A DNA stretch of 5,173 nucleotides from Bacillota bacterium (GTDB taxonomy: Bacteria; Bacillota; Dehalobacteriia; UBA4068): the NCBI GenBank assembly GCA_030528765.1, contig JAUMYD010000136.1, positions 1 to 5,173 on the forward strand. Reading direction: 5' to 3'. This document shows, one piece after another, positions 1 through 4,882 of the stretch (positions are counted from its first letter, which is position 1; every line of letters starts with the position of its first letter). The notes beneath the pieces are model-generated. The model was given only the letters and a program-made list of their open reading frames with translations, had not been told where the DNA came from and did no database searches. The translations under genes and the position numbers were made by a program.

Positions 1-1
1 C

Positions 2-649
2 TATTACAGGCGTTACGCAAAAGCAAAAAAAGCCCGCGGCTCAATTCAGAAGCAGCTGGAACAAAATTACCGGGAGAGAGACTATTTGCTGAGCATCGAT
101 CAGGCGCTGAACGATTGCAGCAGCATGGAAGAACTTCTTGCCGTAGAACGGGAAGCCACGGCTGCCGGCTACCATAAAACGGGAAGCACGGAAAAAAACG
201 CGTCTCACCTCAGCGAGAAACGTTCCCCTGCCCTGCCCCCCAGAAAAATCCTTTCCCGGGACGGCTTTACCATACTCATCGGCCGCAACAACAGACAGAA
301 CGACAGACTAAGCCTGAACCAAGCTTCGGAACATGACATCTGGCTGCATGCACAAAAAATGCCGGGCTCCCATGTAATCATCGTCACCCACGGACAAACT
401 GTCCCCGAAGAGACCCTCTCGGAAGCGGCAGCTTATGCTGCCTGGTTCAGCAAAGGAAGGGACAGCAATCGGGTACCGGTGGATTATCTACCCGCCGGAA
501 AACTGCGAAAGCCCCCGGGAAGCCACCCGGGATATGTGATCTTCTCCGGGCAGAGAACCTTATATGTGCAGCCCAGGGAACCGCAGGAACTGCCGGAGGG
601 AAAAAAAGAACAGGCTGCTTCCGGCAGCTTTTCTGACAGAACTCCATAA
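2..649 (+). CDS. rqcH: RqcH / NFACT family ribosome quality-control protein (FbpA-like), C-terminal 215 residues, 5' truncated
   Basis: The frame is open from the window edge, so the start lies upstream; a Met at position 86 is internal. The visible N-terminal part (residues 1-60, with a KAKKA segment and a charged stretch after it) resembles the coiled-coil middle region of NFACT proteins. From residue 88 the NFACT-R domain is clear: IGRNNRQND (93-101), DIWLHAQ..PGSHVII (112-127) and VPVDYLPAGKLRKPPGSHPG (158-177). The family binds stalled 50S subunits carrying peptidyl-tRNA, and RqcH recruits tRNA-Ala to add C-terminal alanine tails that mark the peptide for degradation. Older annotations call it fibronectin-binding protein FbpA. 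The N-terminal NFACT-N domain, with the residues needed for tailing, is outside the window, so activity cannot be judged. The last ~20 residues are a polar tail. The gene converges on spoIIR and ends at a shared terminator. Family assignment is firm; the RqcH name is inferred from the family. Confidence 0.93.
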   Translation, partial: YYRRYAKAKKARGSIQKQLEQNYRERDYLLSIDQALNDCSSMEELLAVEREATAAGYHKTGSTEKNASHLSEKRSPALPPRKILSRDGFTILIGRNNRQNDRLSLNQASEHDIWLHAQKMPGSHVIIVTHGQTVPEETLSEAAAYAAWFSKGRDSNRVPVDYLPAGKLRKPPGSHPGYVIFSGQRTLYVQPREPQELPEGKKEQAASGSFSDRTP

Positions 650-655
650 AAACAG

Positions 656-694
656 GGACGGGAGAAAGCTGGCTTTCCCCGTCCTTTTATTTTT
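656..694. terminator. Bidirectional intrinsic terminator between rqcH and spoIIR
   Basis: GGACGGG (656-662) and GAAAGC (664-669) pair with GCTTTC (672-677) and CCCGTCC (678-684). This gives a 13-bp stem with one bulged A at 663 and a tight loop. On the + strand it is followed by TTTTATTTTT (685-694), a good U tract for rqcH. On the - strand the same stem is followed after two bases by a T-rich run (complement of the A run near 648-652), so it can also end the sigG-spoIIR message. The spoIIR stop codon (687-689) lies inside the rqcH U tract, so the two convergent genes are packed tightly around this element. Confidence 0.88.
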
Positions 695-1346
695 CTTCCC
701 GGGAAAAAAGCTGCCCCAGCTTCCAGGAAATGCGGAATCTGCCCTTTTCCCTGTACTCCTCATAATCCGCCAGCACAGCTGCAGCCTCTTCATCCTGAAA
801 CTCCCCTGCCAGATCCACAAAACAGAGCGGCGGGAAAAGCACGCACCACCAGTTATGCCCGCTACCCTCCCCTAAAACGATCCGCAGAGCATCGTATTCC
901 CCGGCGGCAAAGCTCAGCCCACCATAATCGATCTCCGGGAAATCATCCTGCTGCAGATACAGCCTGGCCTGGTAATCACAGCGTCCGTCCAGATAGATAT
1001 TGCAGGCCTCTTCCAGAGCAGGCAGACTTTCCTGAAGGAGAAGAATAGCCTCTTCCTTATTTGCTGAAGCTTCCATTTCTGCCTGCAGCATACAGATCAC
1101 ATGATCCCGTAGCTCCAGCTTTAGTTGCTGATCAAAAGGGGAATCACTGTTTGCCAGCACATGTAGACGCAGGGGTTTCTCCCCTGTGGGAGCATCCGCA
1201 AAAAGCACCCTTTCCCCGGAGTTGCCCAGCAGCAGGCCCAGCAGGCAGGCTGGCAGCAGGATCCACCAGGCAAGCTTCCTTTCTTTCCTTCCTTTTTTCA
1301 TGACTTCCTTATTCCTTCCAATATCCTTATACCCGTTTTCATACAT
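687..1346 (-). CDS. spoIIR: Stage II sporulation protein R (SpoIIR), secreted activator of pro-sigma-E processing
   Basis: The 219-residue product matches SpoIIR in length (B. subtilis about 224) and signature. It has a basic N-terminus (KKGRKERK, 17-24), one hydrophobic segment (25-41) acting as signal or anchor, the conserved block LRLHVLANSDSPFDQQLK (59-76), and the family hallmark AAGEYDALRIVLGEG (147-161) running into HNWWCVLFPPLCFVD (164-178). In B. subtilis SpoIIR is made in the forespore and exported toward the intermembrane space, where it triggers the membrane protease SpoIIGA in the mother cell to activate sigma-E. The start is uncertain. The first ATG (1346) overlaps the end of sigG by 8 bases but has no Shine-Dalgarno sequence, so it would depend on coupling. 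Met16 (ATG at 1301-1299) follows a purine-rich GGAAGG...AAGGAA stretch and would give 204 residues with a more usual short signal n-region. Signal peptidase cleavage near residues 48-52 is possible but weak. No separate promoter is apparent, so it is probably co-transcribed with sigG. Confidence 0.95.
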   Translation of the reverse strand: MYENGYKDIGRNKEVMKKGRKERKLAWWILLPACLLGLLLGNSGERVLFADAPTGEKPLRLHVLANSDSPFDQQLKLELRDHVICMLQAEMEASANKEEAILLLQESLPALEEACNIYLDGRCDYQARLYLQQDDFPEIDYGGLSFAAGEYDALRIVLGEGSGHNWWCVLFPPLCFVDLAGEFQDEEAAAVLADYEEYREKGRFRISWKLGQLFSREEK

Positions 1347-2109
1347 ATTTTCGTAATTGCAGCAGAGCGCCCTTTTCCAGGCGGGAAACCTGTGCCTGTG
1401 AAATACCGATCTCTTCTGCTACCTCCATTTGGGTTTTCCCAACAAAAAAACGAAGATTGATGATCTTCTTTTCTCTTTCTCCCAGACGGGAAAGGCCTTC
1501 CCGTATATTAAAGGCTTCCGTCCAGGCCTTGTCGTTATTTTTATCATCACTGAGCTGATCCATCACATAGATCGGATCCCCACCATCGTTATAAATCGGT
1601 TCATAAAGGGAAAGCGGGTCGGCAATAGCATCCAGAGCAAAAAGAACATCTGTTGTAGGCAAGCCCAGCCTGGCAGCGATCTCCTCCACTCGCGGCTCCC
1701 TGCCCAGACTGTTCACCAGAGCATCCCGGGCCTGCATGGCTTTATAGGCCAGATCCCGAAGAGAGCGGGAGACCCGGATCGCATTGTTGTCCCGCAGGTA
1801 ACGACGGATCTCCCCGATGATCATGGGCACTGCATAGGTGGAAAGGCGCACATTCTGACCCAGATCAAAGTTATCGATGGCTTTGATCAGGCCGATGCAG
1901 CCCACCTGAAAAAGATCGTCCGCATTTTCTCCCCGATTATTAAAACGCTGCAGCACCGAAAGAACCAGCCGTAAATTCCCGGAAATCAGTTCCTCCCGGG
2001 CAGCAGCATCACCCTGCTGCATACGGCAGAACAGATCCATGGTTTTTTCATTCGAGAGCAAAGGCAGCCTGGCTGTATTCACTCCGCAGATCTCAACCTT
2101 ATTCAACAT
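1339..2109 (-). CDS. sigG: RNA polymerase sporulation sigma factor sigma-G
   Basis: A 256-residue sigma-70 family protein, close to the usual sigma-G length (260 in B. subtilis). It carries the sigma-G-specific N-terminus NKVEICGVNT (3-12). Region 2 has GNLRLVLSVLQRFNNRGE (44-61), DDLFQVGCIGLIKAIDNFD (64-82) and the promoter-melting/-10 recognition segment RLSTYAVPMIIGEIRRYLR (88-106). Region 3 begins around IRVSRSLRD. The conserved linker reads EPIYNDGGDPIYVMDQ. Region 4.2 is a helix-turn-helix at about 226-246 (TQMEVAEEIGISQAQVSRLE). Sigma-G directs late forespore transcription after engulfment (spore coat-interior, SASP and DNA repair genes in the model). The start is an ATG with a strong Shine-Dalgarno sequence 6-10 bases upstream, and a sigma-F-type promoter lies just before it. 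The gene overlaps spoIIR downstream by 8 bases. Sigma-F is the nearest alternative, but the N-terminal signature and linker argue for sigma-G. At the position aligned with Asn45 of B. subtilis sigma-G this protein has Ser43. Confidence 0.96.
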   Translation of the reverse strand: MLNKVEICGVNTARLPLLSNEKTMDLFCRMQQGDAAAREELISGNLRLVLSVLQRFNNRGENADDLFQVGCIGLIKAIDNFDLGQNVRLSTYAVPMIIGEIRRYLRDNNAIRVSRSLRDLAYKAMQARDALVNSLGREPRVEEIAARLGLPTTDVLFALDAIADPLSLYEPIYNDGGDPIYVMDQLSDDKNNDKAWTEAFNIREGLSRLGEREKKIINLRFFVGKTQMEVAEEIGISQAQVSRLEKGALLQLRKYV

Positions 2110-2115
2110 CTCTTT

Positions 2116-2124
2116 CTCCCCTCC
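2116..2124 (-). promoter_or_regulatory. Shine-Dalgarno sequence of sigG, inside a small potential hairpin
   Basis: Reading the - strand, GGAGGGGAG ends 6 bases before the sigG ATG (GGAGG itself ends 10 bases before it). This purine run fixes the start at 2109. TCCC just upstream can pair with GGGA within the run, leaving GGAG as a loop, so the site may be partly self-occluded. The stem is only 4 bp (5 with a G-T pair) and would be weak. Confidence 0.75.
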
Positions 2125-2143
2125 GGGAACAGCGATCTGCTTT

Positions 2144-2173
2144 CAGTATTGCCCTGGAAAAAAACAAATATAC
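2144..2173 (-). promoter_or_regulatory. Sigma-F-type promoter of the sigG-spoIIR operon
   Basis: On the - strand GTATA (2173-2169) is followed after exactly 15 bases by GGCAATACTG (2153-2144). The B. subtilis sigma-F consensus is approximately GYWTA, N15, GGNRANANTW. The -35 matches fully and the -10 matches at every position except possibly the last. A start site near 2138 would leave a leader of about 28 bases carrying the Shine-Dalgarno sequence. Sigma-F control of sigG and of spoIIR is established in B. subtilis, which supports the call. Sigma-G recognises related sites, so autoregulation from this promoter is also possible. Match by eye; no transcript data. Confidence 0.75.
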
Positions 2174-2208
2174 GCTCTGGCAGAGGTGGAGAATTTTTAA
2201 AGTTTTTC

Positions 2209-2237
2209 TTGCACTCCTTCTCATATGATGCTATTAT
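2209..2237 (+). promoter_or_regulatory. Sigma-A promoter of typA with extended -10
   Basis: TTGCAC (2209-2214) is separated by 17 bases from TATTAT (2232-2237). A TG dinucleotide sits one base upstream of the -10 (2229-2230), giving the extended -10 form TGCTATTAT. The -35 keeps only the TTG of the consensus, which the extended -10 could offset. The A/T-rich run at 2191-2208 upstream resembles an UP element. Predicted start is near 2244, leaving a leader of about 143 bases. It lies back to back with the sigG promoter, without overlap. Confidence 0.7.
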
Positions 2238-2249
2238 TTTAAGGTTGGC

Positions 2250-2268
2250 TTCTGCTTTAAAAGCAGAA
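2250..2268 (+). repeat. 9-bp perfect inverted repeat (leader hairpin A)
   Basis: TTCTGCTTT and AAAGCAGAA flank a single A at 2259. As RNA the inner pairs would open to form a usable loop, leaving about 7-8 bp. It starts about 6 bases after the predicted typA start site, so it would sit at the very 5' end of the message, where hairpins often protect against decay. It is not followed by T residues on either strand, so it is not an obvious terminator. Confidence 0.6.
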
Positions 2269-2359
2269 AAAGTGGCATTCCCGCTGCCGGATTTAGAATT
2301 CTTCTGCTGAAAGCGGCCTTCTTCTGATCTGCTTTACAACAATCCTCTTTTTCATCAAA

Positions 2360-2385
2360 AAAGAGCGTTTATAAGGAGCGTTTAT
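2360..2385 (+). repeat. Imperfect 13-base tandem duplication containing the typA ribosome binding site
   Basis: Positions 2360-2372 and 2373-2385 are two adjacent 13-base units differing at one base. Both share GAGCGTTTAT. The downstream unit carries AAGGAG (2373-2378), a strong Shine-Dalgarno sequence 8 bases from the TTG start at 2387. The upstream unit carries the weaker AAAGAG, which also forms part of the 3' arm of the 8-bp hairpin at 2345-2365. This looks like a small slippage duplication that produced or preserved a second copy of the binding site. Confidence 0.7.
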
Positions 2386-2386
2386 T

Positions 2387-4219
2387 TTGAAAGAGATAAA
2401 AAACATCCGCAATATTGCTATCGTCGCCCATGTTGATCACGGGAAAACCACACTCGTGGATTGCATGCTGCACCAGGGTGGCGCTTTCCGTGCCAACCAA
2501 ACCGTGGCAGACCGCGTTATGGATAACAATGATCTGGAGAGAGAAAAGGGCATCACCATTCTGGCAAAAAACACCTCTATCTCCTGGAAGGACATTAAAA
2601 TCAATATCGTGGATACCCCCGGGCACGCAGATTTCTCCGGAGAAGTGGAACGCGTACTGAAGATGGTCAATGGCGTTCTGCTGCTGGTGGATTCTTTTGA
2701 GGGGCCCATGCCCCAGACCCGCTTTGTTCTGCAAAAAGCGCTCGAAATGAATCACCAGGTGATTATCGTGGTGAATAAGATCGACCGGCCCGATGCCCGC
2801 CCGCTGGATGCAGCCCTGGAAACCTTGGAATTGCTGGAAGAGCTGCATGCCGGAAAAGATCAGCTGGATGCACCCATTATTTATTGCTCTGCACGCAGCG
2901 GCATCTCTACAGCGGATCCGGATCAGGATGGCAGTGATCTGACGCCCCTTTTCGAAGCCATAGTCAACCACATTCCCCCGCCGGTGGCAGATCAGGAGGA
3001 CTCTCTGCAGCTGCTGGTCAGCTCTGTGGATTACAACGATTACGTTGGGCGCATCGGGATTGGCCGTGTAGACCGCGGCGAGATCCGTGTTGGCCAGACT
3101 GTTTCCATCGTCAACTATCATGATCCGGCGCGGATCGTGAAAGGCAAGATCAACAATCTCTTTTCCATCGAAGGCCTGAAACGTGTACCGGTGGAAAGCA
3201 CTAAGGCCGGGGATATCGTCTGCTTCTCCGGCATCGAAGGGATCAATATCGGTGATACGGTCTGCCACGTGGAGAAGCCGGAAGCCCTGCCCTTCGTGAA
3301 GGTGGGCGAACCCACTGTGGAGATGACATTCTCCGTGAATGACAGCCCCTTTGCCGGAACCGAAGGGGATTATGTTACCTCCCGCCAGCTGCGGGAACGC
3401 CTCTATAAAGAATTGCTGAAAGATGTTTCCCTGCGGATCTTCGATACGGACTCCACGGATTCTTTCCGGGTCTTGGGCCGCGGCGAAATGCACCTTTCCA
3501 TTCTGATCGAAAACATGCGCAGAGAGGGCTACGAATTCTCTGTTTCCCCGCCCAAGGCCCTGTTCAAGGAGATCGACGGTGTGCTTTACGAACCCATGGA
3601 ACGCCTGCATGTGGATGTTCCGGAGGAGTATTTCCATCATGTTATGGAGAAAATGGGGGAACGGAAAGGCATGCTGCTTGCCATGGAGCCTTCCATCGGC
3701 GGGCGCATGAAGGCCGAATATATGATCCCCTCCCGCGGGCTCTTCGGCTATCGGAACGATTTTCTGACAGACACCCGGGGAGAAGGCATCATGGGCTCTG
3801 TATTCGCAGAATATCAGGAATTCAAGGGAAAGATCAACAAACGGGAAAGCGGCTCCCTGGTGGCATGGGAAAGCGGTGTTGCCGTTACCTACGGCCTCTT
3901 CAATGCACAGGAGCGCGGGCAGCTTTTCATCGAACCGGGCACGAAGGTTTATGAAGGCATGATCGTGGGCATAAACCCCAAAAACGATGAGGTTTCTGTC
4001 AACGTGTGCAAGAAAAAACAGGTTTCCAATATGCGCGCCTCCGGCTCTGACGAAGCCCTGCGGCTCAGCCCGCCCCGCCGCCTCTCTCTGGAGCAGTGCC
4101 TGGAATTTCTGGATGATGATGAATTGCTGGAAGTTACCCCCAAAAGCCTGCGCCTGCGGAAAAAGGTGCTCAGCCGCACAGAGCGCCTGCGCATCGCATC
4201 CAAACAAAAAAACAGCTAA
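2387..4219 (+). CDS. typA: Ribosome-associated translational GTPase TypA/BipA
   Basis: A 610-residue protein, the usual TypA length, from an elongation-factor-like GTPase family that binds the ribosome and is linked to 50S assembly and to growth under cold and other stress. The GTPase domain is complete: G1 AHVDHGKT (14-21), G2 threonine in KGIT (54-57), G3 DTPGH (76-80), G4 NKID (130-133) and G5 SAR (168-170). A beta-barrel domain 2 and EF-G-like domains III and V follow. The TypA-specific C-terminal domain carries the hallmark SRGLFGYRNDFLTDTRGEG (449-467), and the tail PKSLRLRKKVL is typical. These features separate it from EF-G, LepA and TetM-type proteins. The start is TTG, chosen because AAGGAG lies 8 bases upstream and the protein then begins right before the conserved IRNIAIVAHVDHGKTT. 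It has its own sigma-A promoter and long leader and ends at a strong hairpin. No defects are visible. Confidence 0.97.
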   Translation: MKEIKNIRNIAIVAHVDHGKTTLVDCMLHQGGAFRANQTVADRVMDNNDLEREKGITILAKNTSISWKDIKINIVDTPGHADFSGEVERVLKMVNGVLLLVDSFEGPMPQTRFVLQKALEMNHQVIIVVNKIDRPDARPLDAALETLELLEELHAGKDQLDAPIIYCSARSGISTADPDQDGSDLTPLFEAIVNHIPPPVADQEDSLQLLVSSVDYNDYVGRIGIGRVDRGEIRVGQTVSIVNYHDPARIVKGKINNLFSIEGLKRVPVESTKAGDIVCFSGIEGINIGDTVCHVEKPEALPFVKVGEPTVEMTFSVNDSPFAGTEGDYVTSRQLRERLYKELLKDVSLRIFDTDSTDSFRVLGRGEMHLSILIENMRREGYEFSVSPPKALFKEIDGVLYEPMERLHVDVPEEYFHHVMEKMGERKGMLLAMEPSIGGRMKAEYMIPSRGLFGYRNDFLTDTRGEGIMGSVFAEYQEFKGKINKRESGSLVAWESGVAVTYGLFNAQERGQLFIEPGTKVYEGMIVGINPKNDEVSVNVCKKKQVSNMRASGSDEALRLSPPRRLSLEQCLEFLDDDELLEVTPKSLRLRKKVLSRTERLRIASKQKNS

Positions 4220-4241
4220 AATACCCAAGCGAGCTAAAAAA

Positions 4242-4292
4242 CACCCCACTTGCGGGAGCGTATACCATACGTTCTCACAAGTGGGGTGCTTT
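4242..4292. terminator. Long bidirectional terminator hairpin between typA and the flavodoxin gene
   Basis: Arms 4242-4263 and 4267-4288 form a 22-position stem with a three-base loop (ACC, 4264-4266). It has one C-A mismatch (4253/4277) and two G-T pairs; the outer 11 pairs are perfect and GC-rich. On the - strand it is followed at once by six T residues (complement of A 4236-4241), an ideal terminator for the flavodoxin operon. On the + strand the tract is weaker (CTTTGCATTTCTT), but the stem starts 22 bases after the typA stop and probably ends that message too. Confidence 0.88.
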
Positions 4293-4426
4293 GCATTTCT
4301 TCGTCTGGGTTTTTCTTTTGCTGCTTCGCCGGATCGTCTCCTGCTTGCGAAAAAGCAAAGATCAGCGCGCCGCAGAACAGCTTATCCCAAGTGAAAGCCC
4401 TCTCCGGAAGTGCGGGAGAGCCCGGC
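4293..4426. other. Intergenic remainder between the terminator and the flavodoxin stop
   Basis: No gene is convincing here; frames that stay open lack a ribosome binding site and recognisable motifs. Two further weak inverted repeats are visible. One is 4316-4329 with 4347-4360, interrupted by two mismatches around a 17-base loop. The other is CTCTCC (4400-4405) with GGAGAG (4415-4420), a 6-bp stem just after the flavodoxin stop on the - strand, followed by GGGCTTT. The latter could be a first, leaky stop point for the flavodoxin message, with the strong hairpin at 4242-4288 as the main terminator. Confidence 0.4.
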
Positions 4427-4849
4427 CTAAGCCAGAGCTTTTCCCAACTCCAGGCAGGCTTGCTCTGCTTCCTCATCCGGGGCTTCATTGCAGATCACCG
4501 CCTGGCAAAGCAAAACTGCACCAAGACTCAGGCAATCCCCTTCCCAGCTGCGCATCCATTCCCCATCTCCCCAGCCATAGGAACCAAACAAAGCGATCTT
4601 CTGCCCCTGCAGCAGGGGGCGGCAAGCATCAAACATAGGCGCAAATTCACTCTCTTCCAGCTCTTCCGCACCCATAGAGGGACAGCCGAAAGCCACTGCT
4701 TCATAGTCGGCCAGCATCTCCGCACGGAACTGCTCTGCCGTGAAGAGCGCAGCCTCTGCACCCTGCATTCTGGCGCCTTCCAAAACTTTTTTTGCCATGG
4801 CTTCCGTATTACCGGTGCCACTCCAATAGACAACTGCAACTTTACGCAT
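4427..4849 (-). CDS. Short-chain flavodoxin
   Basis: A 140-residue FMN electron carrier, closely resembling the well-known Megasphaera elsdenii and clostridial flavodoxins (about 137-138 residues). The phosphate-binding loop is SGTGNT (10-15), preceded by VAVVYW. The 50s loop that contacts the isoalloxazine ring reads GCPSMGAEELEE (55-66). The 90s loop reads GSYGWGDGEWM (89-99), with Trp93 at the place of the ring-stacking tryptophan. There is no insert in the last strand, so it is the short-chain type. It is soluble and carries one or two electrons at low potential in the cytoplasm, often substituting for ferredoxin when iron is scarce. The ATG at 4849 has AAAGAGG 8 bases upstream on the - strand. 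It lies 33 bases after the DUF3793 stop, with no terminator between, so co-transcription is likely. The redox partner is not in the window. Confidence 0.94.
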   Translation of the reverse strand: MRKVAVVYWSGTGNTEAMAKKVLEGARMQGAEAALFTAEQFRAEMLADYEAVAFGCPSMGAEELEESEFAPMFDACRPLLQGQKIALFGSYGWGDGEWMRSWEGDCLSLGAVLLCQAVICNEAPDEEAEQACLELGKALA

Positions 4850-4882
4850 GTAGAATACCTCTTTCCTTTATTTTTAGACTGA

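Larger units (their letters stand above)
2244..2386 (+). promoter_or_regulatory. Long structured 5' leader of typA
   Basis: The predicted untranslated leader has several inverted repeats. Hairpin A is a perfect 9-bp repeat, TTCTGCTTT (2250-2258) with AAAGCAGAA (2260-2268). The 3' arm of A (AGCAGAA, 2262-2268) could instead pair with a second TTCTGCT at 2302-2308, which would exclude hairpin A. A short pair CCGCT (2281-2285) with AGCGG (2312-2316) encloses that second copy. Hairpin C is 8 bp, CTCTTTTT (2345-2352) with AAAAAGAG (2358-2365), directly before the ribosome binding site. None is followed by a clear U tract, so this does not look like a terminator-type attenuator. I recognise no known riboswitch, T-box or ribosomal protein leader. 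Function is unknown. Confidence 0.45.

Noticed and set aside
614..632. GCTGC/GCAGC hairpin followed by TTTT near the end of rqcH
   Set aside because: Only a 5-bp stem and located inside the coding sequence; the stronger terminator at 656-694 follows.
1429..1974. 181-residue + strand frame inside sigG
   Set aside because: Antisense shadow of an unmistakable sigma factor gene, with no signature of its own.
2224..2230. CATCATA on the - strand as a sigma-G -10 element for sigG autoregulation
   Set aside because: No -35-like sequence at a suitable distance upstream, and the site coincides with the typA promoter spacer; the sigma-F match at 2144-2173 is far better.
2369..4249. 626-residue open frame on the - strand opposite typA
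   Set aside because: It mirrors typA almost exactly, has no recognisable domain or ribosome binding site, and is explained by the codon use of the real gene on the + strand.
4316..4360. Imperfect inverted repeat with a 17-base loop considered as a terminator or small RNA
   Set aside because: Two central mismatches, long loop and no T tract on either side.
4234..4488. 84-residue - strand frame running past the flavodoxin stop
   Set aside because: It overlaps the flavodoxin end in another frame and ends inside the terminator; no ribosome binding site or motif.
4250..4882. 210-residue + strand frame across the typA/flavodoxin intergenic region and the flavodoxin gene
   Set aside because: It runs through a terminator hairpin and antisense to a clear flavodoxin; the translation has no family signature.
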